DNA from: a virus
Virus record (IMG/VR): IMGVR_UViG_3300034061_001837
Span: 1-37,645 of that record
Direction: 5' to 3' (one strand)
Length of the DNA stretch: 37,645 nucleotides
Within the stretch, counting starts at the first letter, position 1. Every line of letters starts with the position of its first letter. The notes under the pieces are model-generated. The model saw only the letters and a program-made list of their open reading frames with translations, searched no databases and was not told the DNA's origin. The translations under genes were made by a program, and so were the position numbers. This document shows positions 28,479 through 34,938 of this stretch, piece by piece.

Positions 28479-28606
28479 TGCCAAAGAAAAAAGCAACAGC
28501 GTTTAATCCTATTCAGATTAAAGATGGATGGATTGTTAGACTGTATAAAGATGGTAGAGTTAAGTCTAAGATAGCACCATACGAACCAAAGAATCCTAAA
28601 AAGTAG
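28478..28606 (+). CDS. Small basic protein (42 aa)
   Basis: TAATG overlap with the upstream gene. Sequence PKKKATAFNPIQIKDGWIVRLYKDGRVKS..., rich in Lys, likely a beta-hairpin. Its last 11 bases overlap the end of the converging minus-strand gene. Coding is supported by coupling and composition. Confidence 0.55.
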   Translation: MPKKKATAFNPIQIKDGWIVRLYKDGRVKSKIAPYEPKNPKK

Positions 28607-29630
28607 AGTACCCCTTAAATAATTCTGCTACGTGGTGTTGAAAATGAATTCCAGGATGTGGTGAGAAATTAAGTATTTTATCATAACTATAAACAACATC
28701 AGAACCTTGTTCCCAAGAAGGATGATCAACAAGTTTAGAATTATGTGATAAATTACAAAAACTAGTTGGAAATTTGCCATCGTCTGTGTGATAGTTATCA
28801 AACTCATCATCAGCAAACTTTATATAATTTTTTAGTTTAAAATTAGGAATTTTAACTAAAACATCCATTAACGCAGAACTTGCATTGTCCCATGTTGACC
28901 AATAAAAGTCTATTCCATGTGAATAACAAAAATTTTGTATTAGTGATATTGATTCAATAGAGTCAGATATCAACTGATGTGGTGAAAAAACATTTTCCAT
29001 GTAAGGTAAACTTTTTTCTTTTGAATTAAAAAAAAGAGAATAATTTTGTTTTTTAAAAAACATTTCTTTTCTAGTACGATTATAAACGATCAAAGGTTTA
29101 AAAGAAATCTGCCGATCCCTTTCTTCTTGTTTCCTTGGATCTATACTTTTGGTGTTATAATAAAAATCTGCATCTGATATTAAACTAGTTCTAAAAAATG
29201 GAGGAAATAGCGCAAAAATAGTTTTTGGTTTATTATATTTTGAAACATATTTAACTATTAATTCAGATGCTTGTCTTATTGTAATACCAGGAACCCCTAA
29301 ATTCAAAACATCTTGGTTTATTTCTGAACTTAAAATACTTGGCCAAGTTCCGCTTTCTGGCACCCCAACACCAAAGGTGTAAGAACATCCTACAGCAATA
29401 ATTTTAGCATCTTTTTTTAAGTTACCACGAAATCCCAACTCATTAATTGTATAATCATTGACTTCGTCGACTTGATTTACAGGACTATAAAATCCTTTAA
29501 GATCAAATGGGTTGTCCTGGTTTGGTAAAAAACAAGAGAGTTGTTGTGTGTCTGTAAAATTATTAAGTATGTAATTACTTTTTTGATAATTTTCATAAAC
29601 ATTTAAAATATTTTTATTCGATAAATCCAT
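28596..29630 (-). CDS. SGNH/GDSL-hydrolase-like protein, paralogue 1
   Basis: 344 residues. After NELGFRGN the first SGNH block reads AVGCSYTFGVG with nucleophile S83, followed by LNLGVPGITI as block II, and the C-terminal block contains FSPHPGIHFQHH with the catalytic His. Known family members are esterases or acyl-sugar (de)acetylases acting on glycans. No signal peptide. Two paralogues lie at 30876 and 33264; this one is the most diverged. It reads leaderless from 29630. Confidence 0.68.
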   Translation of the reverse strand: MDLSNKNILNVYENYQKSNYILNNFTDTQQLSCFLPNQDNPFDLKGFYSPVNQVDEVNDYTINELGFRGNLKKDAKIIAVGCSYTFGVGVPESGTWPSILSSEINQDVLNLGVPGITIRQASELIVKYVSKYNKPKTIFALFPPFFRTSLISDADFYYNTKSIDPRKQEERDRQISFKPLIVYNRTRKEMFFKKQNYSLFFNSKEKSLPYMENVFSPHQLISDSIESISLIQNFCYSHGIDFYWSTWDNASSALMDVLVKIPNFKLKNYIKFADDEFDNYHTDDGKFPTSFCNLSHNSKLVDHPSWEQGSDVVYSYDKILNFSPHPGIHFQHHVAELFKGYSTF

Positions 29631-29642
29631 TTTATAATTATA
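29631..29642 (-). promoter_or_regulatory. Leaderless promoter of SGNH paralogue 1
   Basis: Minus-strand TATAAT (29637-29642), six bases, ATG 29630. It lies 14 bases downstream of tRNA-Arg. Confidence 0.7.
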
Positions 29643-29655
29643 TCATCTTGTTGTG

Positions 29656-29728
29656 TACCCCTGGCAAGAATCGAACTTGCGACGCATGGCTTAGAAGTCC
29701 ATCGTTCTGTCCACTGAACTACAGAGGT
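29656..29728 (-). tRNA. tRNA-Arg (TCT)
   Basis: Acceptor ACCTCTG/CAGGGGT, D stem GTTC/GAAC, anticodon loop CTTCTAA (anticodon TCT) on a stem ATGGA/GCCAT with one mismatch at its base, and a perfect T arm GCAAG-TTCGATT-CTTGC. Discriminator A, no encoded CCA. It reads AGA, a frequent codon in these AT-rich genes. Confidence 0.88.
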
Positions 29729-29732
29729 ATGG

Positions 29733-29803
29733 AGCGAGTGACCAGAATCGAACTGGCACTACCAACTTGGAAGGATGGTGCACTACCATTATGCAACACT
29801 CGC
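29733..29803 (-). tRNA. tRNA-Gly (TCC)
   Basis: Acceptor GCGAGTG/CACTCGC, anticodon loop CTTCCAA (TCC), stem CCATC/GTTGG with one T-T mismatch, T loop TTCGATT. Discriminator T. It reads GGA, abundant in the phage genes. Confidence 0.85.
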
Positions 29804-29807
29804 TTTG

Positions 29808-29882
29808 TACACCAGGTAGGACTTGAACCTACGAATAGCCGAATTATGAGTTCGGTGCCTTAACCAACTTGGCTACTGGTGC
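29808..29882 (-). tRNA. tRNA-Met (CAT), elongator or Ile2 type
   Basis: Acceptor GCACCAG/CTGGTGT, D arm GCC-AAGTTGGTTAA-GGC, anticodon stem CCGAA/TTCGG with loop CTCATAA (CAT), T arm GTAGG-TTCAAGT-CCTAC. The anticodon stem lacks the three G-C pairs of initiator tRNA. If the host lysidinylates C34 it would read ATA as Ile. Confidence 0.87.
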
Positions 29883-29888
29883 TAGTCC

Positions 29889-30032
29889 TTATGATATGAG
29901 TATGCCAAAAAGTGTTCCTATGACAAAGGAGCCAAGGGCAACGGTTGAGTAGTAATATCTCTTCATATGCTCTTTGATAATGTAACGCTTTAGATCTTTT
30001 GATATTTCTTTTAAGTCGTCAGGATAAACCAT
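29889..30032 (-). CDS. Small tail-anchored membrane protein (47 aa)
   Basis: Preceded on the minus strand by AGAAAGG. A charged helix (PDDLKEISKDLKRYIIKEHMKR) is followed by one C-terminal hydrophobic segment (STVALGSFVIGTLFGILIS). Function unknown. It ends six bases before the tRNA-Met gene. Confidence 0.6.
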   Translation of the reverse strand: MVYPDDLKEISKDLKRYIIKEHMKRYYYSTVALGSFVIGTLFGILIS

Positions 30033-30046
30033 CGAACACAACCTTT

Positions 30047-30208
30047 CTATCGATTAATTACTGATAAGGCCCCAGAGATTATCTGCTGTCTAATAAATTC
30101 TTGCCTGCGTTCAAACTTTGACAGATGCGTCTTGTCTTGTATTCTTTTCTTATTTTTATTTGCTCTTTTGATCTTGTGTTGAGATACTTTATTGTTTGAT
30201 TTTTTCAT
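30047..30208 (-). CDS. Small basic protein (53 aa)
   Basis: ATGA overlap with the upstream zinc protein and a GGGATC site. Very Lys/Arg/Gln-rich helical sequence (KKSNNKVSQHKIKRANKNKK...), likely nucleic-acid binding. No family. Confidence 0.6.
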   Translation of the reverse strand: MKKSNNKVSQHKIKRANKNKKRIQDKTHLSKFERRQEFIRQQIISGALSVINR

Positions 30209-30342
30209 TTTGATCCCTGATCTTCTGCTACATTGTCACATGGACAAATAATTGATTCTGGAAGTTCGTGCACTCTTGTTATGATCGTAATCATTGTTTC
30301 ACAAGAAGAACACTTGTAAATCTTTTTTACTCTTTTATTCAT
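30205..30342 (-). CDS. Small zinc-binding protein (45 aa)
   Basis: Basic start (NKRVKKIYK), C-x2-C (CSSC), a beta-hairpin, then C-P-C near residue 34: enough for one zinc ribbon. Leaderless start at 30342; the stop overlaps the next ATG. Confidence 0.6.
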   Translation of the reverse strand: MNKRVKKIYKCSSCETMITIITRVHELPESIICPCDNVAEDQGSK

Positions 30343-30354
30343 AGTCTAATCATA
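30343..30354 (-). promoter_or_regulatory. Leaderless promoter (TATGAT)
   Basis: Minus-strand GG-TATGAT (30349-30354), six bases, ATG 30342. Heads a three-gene micro-operon (30342 down to 29889). Confidence 0.6.
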
Positions 30355-30373
30355 CCATTCTCTGTGGTGGAAG

Positions 30374-30823
30374 TCAATTCTTATTACCGTCCCAAGTTCC
30401 TATTTTTTTTGTAGGAATGTCGTGGTCTTCCCACAACCTTATCACATTAGGATTATCATCAACAGCATAGGTAACATCCCATAGTTTATTTATATTATCA
30501 AGCATGTCTTTCTTTGCTTCGTAATCTGGTCTATTGTCATCGTCTGCCCTCATAAACAACCCATGAGATCTAATGTTATTCTTAGCAAGCCACATAGACG
30601 TCAGCCCACGATACTTTTCTTTACGAGATGTGACAACCAGGATAGAGTGTCCATCACTAACAGAATTATTTAGCATCTCAACAACCTCTACATTTGGCAG
30701 GGCATCTATAGAAGCCTCATGAAAGGCGTTGTAGTCCCTATTAGAGCCACGAACATAGTGCAGGTATGGATCTACATTGGCTAGGGTTCCATCTACATCA
30801 TATATGTGTGCTGTTGGTTTCAT
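30374..30823 (-). CDS. HAD-family phosphatase (polynucleotide kinase 3'-phosphatase-like)
   Basis: 149 residues. HAD motif I is D9-V-D11-G-T (HIYDVDGTLA), motif II is VVTSRKE, and motif III/IV is in YAVDDNPNVI. The pattern and length match the stand-alone phosphatase domain of phage polynucleotide kinases (PseT type), which removes 3'-phosphates during nucleic acid repair; the kinase half is absent. A general nucleotidase is the alternative. Confidence 0.8.
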   Translation of the reverse strand: MKPTAHIYDVDGTLANVDPYLHYVRGSNRDYNAFHEASIDALPNVEVVEMLNNSVSDGHSILVVTSRKEKYRGLTSMWLAKNNIRSHGLFMRADDDNRPDYEAKKDMLDNINKLWDVTYAVDDNPNVIRLWEDHDIPTKKIGTWDGNKN

Positions 30824-30835
30824 TTTTTAAGTATA
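30824..30835 (-). promoter_or_regulatory. Leaderless promoter of the HAD gene
   Basis: Minus-strand GG-TATACT (30830-30835), six bases, ATG 30823. Confidence 0.7.
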
Positions 30836-30875
30836 CCTTAGATTTTTAGATTTGTCAAATAAAGGTTTGTTGATT

Positions 30876-31889
30876 TTATTTATCTTTATCATTATATAAA
30901 TTGTAAAAAAAATCTGCAATGTGCTCTTGAATGTGTATCCCTGGGTGAGTATTTTTAAATGTTTTTTCTCCATTTATAAAAGCATAATCAGAACCTATAT
31001 TCCAAGATGGATGATTTTTAAACTCGTGTTCATGGGTATGAGGACTACAAACAGAGTCTACTAGTTCACCAAGGCCCTTATTATAATATAGGCTAGGAGA
31101 GTATAAAGATGTAAAATTTTTTAATTTAAAATTTTCCATTTTGCTTAATTCGTCTAAAATATAAGAACTTGGTGAGTGCCAAGTTGTCCAATATAGTTTT
31201 ATGTTGTTTGATAAACAAAATGATTCTAAAATATAGATAAGGTTTAAGGAATTTAGAATTAATTGATGTGGAGAAGTATAATCTTCTATATATTTTTGAT
31301 TTTCTACTTCCATAAAAAATGATCTATTATCTTTAACTATAGTTGGGTTAGAGTATATATATTCTAGGCTATCTCTTGTTCCCATGTCTCCTCTATTGAC
31401 TTTTGATTTATAAAATTCTTTATCTACTACAACCATACTTCTAAAAAAATCTGGCATTAAACAAAAAATTTCTTTTGGCATTTTGTTGGTCATACAATAT
31501 TGAATAATATTAGTACAAATGCTTTCTACTGAGGCTCCAGGACTGCCCAAGTTTGTGACACTTTTGTTAATTTTTTTTCCTAGTAATTCTGTCCACATTC
31601 CGAATTCTGGAACACCAAGACCAAAGGTTATGGAGCAACCAGATGCAAAGATTTCTGAATCTTCATCAATCTTTCCTCTGCAACCAATAGAATTTGTTTC
31701 ATATGTATTGACTTCATCAATTGTTTCCACAACATTGTCTTTAAAATTACGCTGAGAACTCACAATATCTTTACGAAATGGCTTATGCAGCCCAACCTCT
31801 TTTGTATTTGAAAAAAACTTTTTTAAATACCAACTGTTTTCGTAATTTGATTTATAAAAACTTAAAATATCTCTTGTTAAAAATTTCAT
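30876..31889 (-). CDS. SGNH/GDSL-hydrolase-like protein, paralogue 2
   Basis: 337 residues. Block I is ASGCSITFGLG (nucleophile S86), block II VTNLGSPGASV, and the C-terminal HPGIHIQEHIADFF supplies the catalytic His. Close relative of the protein at 33264, with which it shares a 102-base identical stretch, and more distant from 28596. The N-terminal 70 residues (TRDILSFYKSNY..., SIGCRG) are conserved in all three and look like part of the family rather than a signal peptide. Likely substrate: acyl or acetyl groups on glycans. Confidence 0.68.
   Translation of the reverse strand: MKFLTRDILSFYKSNYENSWYLKKFFSNTKEVGLHKPFRKDIVSSQRNFKDNVVETIDEVNTYETNSIGCRGKIDEDSEIFASGCSITFGLGVPEFGMWTELLGKKINKSVTNLGSPGASVESICTNIIQYCMTNKMPKEIFCLMPDFFRSMVVVDKEFYKSKVNRGDMGTRDSLEYIYSNPTIVKDNRSFFMEVENQKYIEDYTSPHQLILNSLNLIYILESFCLSNNIKLYWTTWHSPSSYILDELSKMENFKLKNFTSLYSPSLYYNKGLGELVDSVCSPHTHEHEFKNHPSWNIGSDYAFINGEKTFKNTHPGIHIQEHIADFFYNLYNDKDK
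31386..31487. repeat. 102-bp perfect repeat, copy 1
   Basis: Identical base for base to 33771-33872. It encodes about 34 identical residues just after block II of the SGNH paralogues. The surrounding sequence is clearly more diverged. Confidence 0.92.
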
Positions 31890-31900
31890 AATTAATTATA
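31890..31900 (-). promoter_or_regulatory. Leaderless promoter of SGNH paralogue 2
   Basis: Minus-strand TATAAT (31895-31900), five bases, ATG 31889. Confidence 0.6.
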
Positions 31901-31932
31901 TCATAAAAAGAAAAATTTGGTATAAGTCCTTG

Positions 31933-32022
31933 TCAGTCTTGATTTACCTTGTATGTCATAATAAAATAGCATGCCACATAGCCAGCAATAAATGCTGGGA
32001 CTAAAAAAAATAAACTAATCAT
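31933..32022 (-). CDS. Single-pass membrane micro-protein (29 aa)
   Basis: ATGA overlap with the upstream ORF. Almost all hydrophobic (ISLFFLVPAFIAGYVACYFIM) with a short KVNQD tail. Coding is supported by coupling; function unknown. Confidence 0.5.
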   Translation of the reverse strand: MISLFFLVPAFIAGYVACYFIMTYKVNQD

Positions 32023-32192
32023 TCGAAATCCACCTGCCTCTCAAAAATAGTAGTCATATAATTATCTTCTCCCCTTGCAATCTTTGCTGCCTCTATACGC
32101 ATACCTAAAGCATTTGTAACTGATGGTTCAATAGGTATGGCCTCTATAGCCCTTGCAATTTCTTCTCGCAAGATCATATCGTCTATACTCAT
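32019..32192 (-). CDS. Hypothetical protein (57 aa)
   Basis: Overlaps both neighbours by ATGA. Helical, acidic-to-mixed sequence (DDMILREEIARAIEAIPIEPS). No family recognised. Confidence 0.55.
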   Translation of the reverse strand: MSIDDMILREEIARAIEAIPIEPSVTNALGMRIEAAKIARGEDNYMTTIFERQVDFE

Positions 32193-32509
32193 TCTTTATC
32201 CTCCCAATATGCTTTCCCAAACTCATCATAGTCATCCCAGCCAGAGTCAGACATGTCAATCTTAATCTTATCTAACTCTTCTTTCCAAGACTTCATATCT
32301 ATGGTGTAATAAGTTCCCCACCACTCGTAAGGCTTATTAAGGTACTTCCACATAAATGCGTGGTATTTATAGAGAAAACCATACTCTTCATCTTCATCCA
32401 TATTAACACACTTAACAATATGGTTGCCAGCAAACTCTCCACATATATTTCCTATCCATCGTAATGGAAGTATTTTAGTTCTTTCTGTCTTGGTTGAATG
32501 ATTTATCAT
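32189..32509 (-). CDS. Hypothetical Trp/Tyr-rich protein (about 106 aa)
   Basis: The open frame extends to 32653, but two other small genes occupy that stretch in other frames, so the start is placed at ATG 32509 (32533 is an alternative). The protein is rich in Trp, Tyr and acidic residues (HAFMWKYLNKPYEWWGTYYTIDMKSW). No family recognised. Confidence 0.55.
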   Translation of the reverse strand: MINHSTKTERTKILPLRWIGNICGEFAGNHIVKCVNMDEDEEYGFLYKYHAFMWKYLNKPYEWWGTYYTIDMKSWKEELDKIKIDMSDSGWDDYDEFGKAYWEDKE

Positions 32510-32600
32510 CTTTTTCCCACACCTTCTTTCCATCCTTATAAACTGGCCAATAGCCCAATGCTCTCCAGTCCATCTTCGTAATCTTAGGCTCTCTTGGCAT
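32475..32600 (-). CDS. Small basic protein (41 aa)
   Basis: Starts inside the last codons of the upstream zinc micro-protein and overlaps the start of the next gene. Sequence PREPKITKMDWRALGYWPVYKDGKKVW, probably a small beta/helix unit. Support comes from the operon's overlapping layout. Confidence 0.5.
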   Translation of the reverse strand: MPREPKITKMDWRALGYWPVYKDGKKVWEKDDKSFNQDRKN

Positions 32601-32691
32601 TTACACACCAGACCTTTCCATCCGACATTGTTTGGTGAGAATTCCAAAACCATTCTGATTCTTTAGATAGTCCACAGACATTGCATGTCAT
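32584..32691 (-). CDS. Zinc micro-protein (35 aa)
   Basis: ATGA overlap with the upstream gene. C-x2-C (TCNVCG) at the start, HQ in the middle and a Cys in VWCVN near the end could bind one zinc. Function unknown. Confidence 0.5.
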   Translation of the reverse strand: MTCNVCGLSKESEWFWNSHQTMSDGKVWCVNAKRA

Positions 32692-32810
32692 TGTCTATGC
32701 CGTTTCTTATTTCCAAACCTAGACTTAACTTCAGCCTTAGCCTGATTTACAATGGCGTTCGTAATGTCTTCAACACTAAACTCTTGATCGAAGTTTTGTT
32801 CAGTATCCAT
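32688..32810 (-). CDS. Small protein (40 aa)
   Basis: Acidic N-terminal half (TEQNFDQEFSVEDI), basic C-terminal half (KSRFGNKKRHRQ), helical. ATG overlaps the end of the upstream gene; the stop overlaps the next ATG. No family. Confidence 0.5.
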   Translation of the reverse strand: MDTEQNFDQEFSVEDITNAIVNQAKAEVKSRFGNKKRHRQ

Positions 32811-33009
32811 TAAGGCACTCGTTTCTTGTGTGGTATAGGCGTATCTTAGTTAAAATTTTGCGGGATGGAGCAAACAACTCTTCCTTACAACATCCACACT
32901 TCATATACCATTCTTTAGAAAAGAAATCATACACAGCACCCTTAGCGTTAGCATACTTCTTGGCGACAAAGGTTTGAAATGGATCGGGTATATCGTAATG
33001 TCTAGGCAT
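32800..33009 (-). CDS. Small Cys-containing protein (69 aa)
   Basis: Start at ATG 33009, with GGAG six bases upstream, rather than the longer frame to 33048. Contains MKCGCCKEELF and a late Cys, possibly a zinc site, and a basic C-terminus. Overlaps both neighbours. Confidence 0.55.
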   Translation of the reverse strand: MPRHYDIPDPFQTFVAKKYANAKGAVYDFFSKEWYMKCGCCKEELFAPSRKILTKIRLYHTRNECLNGY

Positions 33010-33232
33010 CTCGTCTCCAGTGTAGGTAAGATCTAATATAAACAGCACCGTAGGCTACTGCTGCAAAGATAAACCCGTATTGGTCTGTTACTAAAGCATA
33101 GGCTATCCACAAGCACTCATTGAACAATAGTACGAACCATCCCCATAGAGTCTTGCGACCTACAAAGTAAATACCAGATACGCCAATGCAGGCAAGCACC
33201 CAGTGTGCGTAATCAGCAATCCATTGAATCAT
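33002..33232 (-). CDS. Membrane protein (76 aa)
   Basis: The leaderless promoter fixes ATG 33232. Three hydrophobic, aromatic-rich segments (YAHWVLACIGVSGIYFVG, LWGWFVLLFNECLWIAYALV, FIFAAVAYGAVYI) and a basic tail SYLHWRRDA. No family recognised. First gene of a seven-gene overlapping operon of small proteins running to 31933. Confidence 0.6.
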   Translation of the reverse strand: MIQWIADYAHWVLACIGVSGIYFVGRKTLWGWFVLLFNECLWIAYALVTDQYGFIFAAVAYGAVYIRSYLHWRRDA

Positions 33233-33244
33233 ATATTTAGTATA
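33233..33244 (-). promoter_or_regulatory. Leaderless promoter of the micro-protein operon
   Basis: Minus-strand TATACT (33239-33244), six bases, ATG 33232. Confidence 0.65.
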
Positions 33245-33263
33245 TCCTAAACTGAGCAAAAAG

Positions 33264-34268
33264 TCAAACTATTGTATTATTTTGACTATATCGGCTATAA
33301 AAAAAATCTGCCACATGCTGATGAAAATGAATTCCTGGGTGATATTCTTTTGGCGCTTTTTTATAATTTATAACAGAATAGTCAGATCCTTTTGACCAGC
33401 ACAAATGATCCTTAAATTCAGATTCGTGAAATAAATCACAATGTTTCTCTATATTATCTCTAAAACTATCTGATTTGCTAAACATTATAAAAGGTAAAAA
33501 ATTTTTTAATTTGAAGTCTTTTAACTTTACTAATTCTTCCATAATTAAAGAACTCGGCCTATGCCAAGTTGTCCAATATAATTTTATATTATTTGATAAA
33601 CAAAATGATTCTAAGATATAAATATCATCTATAGCATCTAAAATTAATTGGTGTGGGGAAGTCGAGTCTTCTATATATTTTTGATCTTTTATTTGCATAA
33701 AAATATGATTTTCATAATACATAAGGCTAGGACTACAGTAGGTTAGTTCTAAAATCTCAGACTCTTTAAGGTCTCCTCTATTGACTTTTGATTTATAAAA
33801 TTCTTTATCTACTACAACCATACTTCTAAAAAAATCTGGCATTAAACAAAAAATTTCTTTTGGCATTTTGTTATTCATACAATATCGAATAGTATTATGA
33901 CAAATAGTTCGTACGGATGCTCCAGGGTTTCCTAGATTCATAACATTCTTATTGATTTTATCATTTAAAATGTTCGTCCATCTTCCATTTTCTGGAACAC
34001 CAATACCAAAAGTTATAGAGCAACCAGAGGCTAAAAAATCTGCATCTTTATAAACTTCTCCACGAAGACCAATTTCATTGATTTCATATGTGTTGTCCTC
34101 ATCAACTGTAGATATAAAAGCATTTTCGTTTGATTTATTATCAACAACTCCCACCTGATATGAATCATATCGTCCCACATGGCCCGTACCTGTAAAATAT
34201 TTATTTAGGTATCTACTATTTTTGCTGTTATTTTTATAAAAATGTAGAATGTCTTCTGTTAAATACAT
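33264..34268 (-). CDS. SGNH/GDSL-hydrolase-like protein, paralogue 3
   Basis: 334 residues. Block I ASGCSITFGIG (S84), block II VMNLGNPGASV, C-terminal EYHPGIHFHQHVADFF. Nearly the same layout as paralogue 2. It lies 12 bases after the sulfotransferase gene in the same operon, unlike the other paralogues, which have their own promoters. Sulfate and acyl/acetyl changes on the same glycan are a possible joint role. Confidence 0.68.
   Translation of the reverse strand: MYLTEDILHFYKNNSKNSRYLNKYFTGTGHVGRYDSYQVGVVDNKSNENAFISTVDEDNTYEINEIGLRGEVYKDADFLASGCSITFGIGVPENGRWTNILNDKINKNVMNLGNPGASVRTICHNTIRYCMNNKMPKEIFCLMPDFFRSMVVVDKEFYKSKVNRGDLKESEILELTYCSPSLMYYENHIFMQIKDQKYIEDSTSPHQLILDAIDDIYILESFCLSNNIKLYWTTWHRPSSLIMEELVKLKDFKLKNFLPFIMFSKSDSFRDNIEKHCDLFHESEFKDHLCWSKGSDYSVINYKKAPKEYHPGIHFHQHVADFFYSRYSQNNTIV
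33771..33872. repeat. 102-bp perfect repeat, copy 2
   Basis: Identical to 31386-31487, inside SGNH paralogue 3. Confidence 0.92.
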
Positions 34269-34280
34269 CTTAGAACTCTG

Positions 34281-34796
34281 TCACAGATCAATTCTTTTTG
34301 ATAATAGTTTTGTATATGGACCATAACAATCCTCTATATCATTTATATCAAAATGCTTTTCATTATACTTTTGAGAGATTTTGCTTGATCTTAAATATGT
34401 GTTTTCTTTATTGTCTTCTGTTATAGGCACAGGGATGTCTAATGGATCTATATCAAAGTTAAGATCACTGCAAATCCTTGATAATACTTTCTCTGGAAAT
34501 TCTACCAGATCTTCATACTTAATAACAATGTCTGCATTTTTATATAAAAAGTTACACATATCCCGATACTCGTTATTGTATCTTTTGCTATAATCTTCAT
34601 CTGGGTGATAATGCTTTCTCATGGTCACATGAGAGTGAATAGATTCAAAAGGATCTCGTACAACAGTTATAATAAACCTATCAGGCTTCTCTGGAATATG
34701 AAAATATTTTATATCTTTCCTACAGTTATTTAGTAGCAAATTTGACAGGTAGTTTGCCCCAGATCTAGGATATGTAACAATTACTATATTTGACAT
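34281..34796 (-). CDS. Sulfotransferase-family protein
   Basis: 171 residues. The 5'-phosphosulfate loop is TYPRSGANYLSNLL (8-21) and the 3'-phosphate site is VVRDPFESIHSH (45-56), with IVIKYEDLVEFPE further on: the usual order in PAPS-dependent sulfotransferases. It is short, lacking the C-terminal part of most members. It needs PAPS; the APS-kinase-like domain at 18624 could supply it. The acceptor is unknown, perhaps a glycan or hydroxylated protein. Confidence 0.75.
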   Translation of the reverse strand: MSNIVIVTYPRSGANYLSNLLLNNCRKDIKYFHIPEKPDRFIITVVRDPFESIHSHVTMRKHYHPDEDYSKRYNNEYRDMCNFLYKNADIVIKYEDLVEFPEKVLSRICSDLNFDIDPLDIPVPITEDNKENTYLRSSKISQKYNEKHFDINDIEDCYGPYTKLLSKRIDL

Positions 34797-34797
34797 A

Positions 34798-34923
34798 TTA
34801 TGATATAAGACCCATAGAGAGATGATCTAAACAAACATCTGCAACAATATAGTCAGAGTGATCTACAACTATGTCGTAATGAGTTGCATCTTTATTGCAA
34901 AAAAAACACTTAGATTTTTCCAT
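34798..34923 (-). CDS. Zinc micro-protein (41 aa)
   Basis: C-x2-C (KCFFCNKDATHYD) and a later C-L-D-H give a C2-CH zinc site like that of the DUF7455-type proteins. Leaderless start; its stop (TAA) is one base before the sulfotransferase ATG, so it heads the sulfotransferase/SGNH operon. Confidence 0.6.
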   Translation of the reverse strand: MEKSKCFFCNKDATHYDIVVDHSDYIVADVCLDHLSMGLIS

Positions 34924-34935
34924 TTAATAATTATA
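34924..34935 (-). promoter_or_regulatory. Leaderless promoter of the sulfotransferase operon
   Basis: Minus-strand GG-TATAAT (34930-34935), six bases, ATG 34923. Confidence 0.7.
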
Positions 34936-34938
34936 CCA

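Noticed and set aside
29648-29863. Plus-strand frame of 71 codons with a CTPGKNRTCD start and RIELALPTWKDGA motif
   Set aside because: It is the complement of the Arg, Gly and Met tRNA genes. Such frames are a common artefact opposite tRNAs.
32510-32653. Longer N-terminus for the 32189 protein
   Set aside because: This stretch is occupied by two overlapping small genes in other frames, with tidy ATGA-style coupling.
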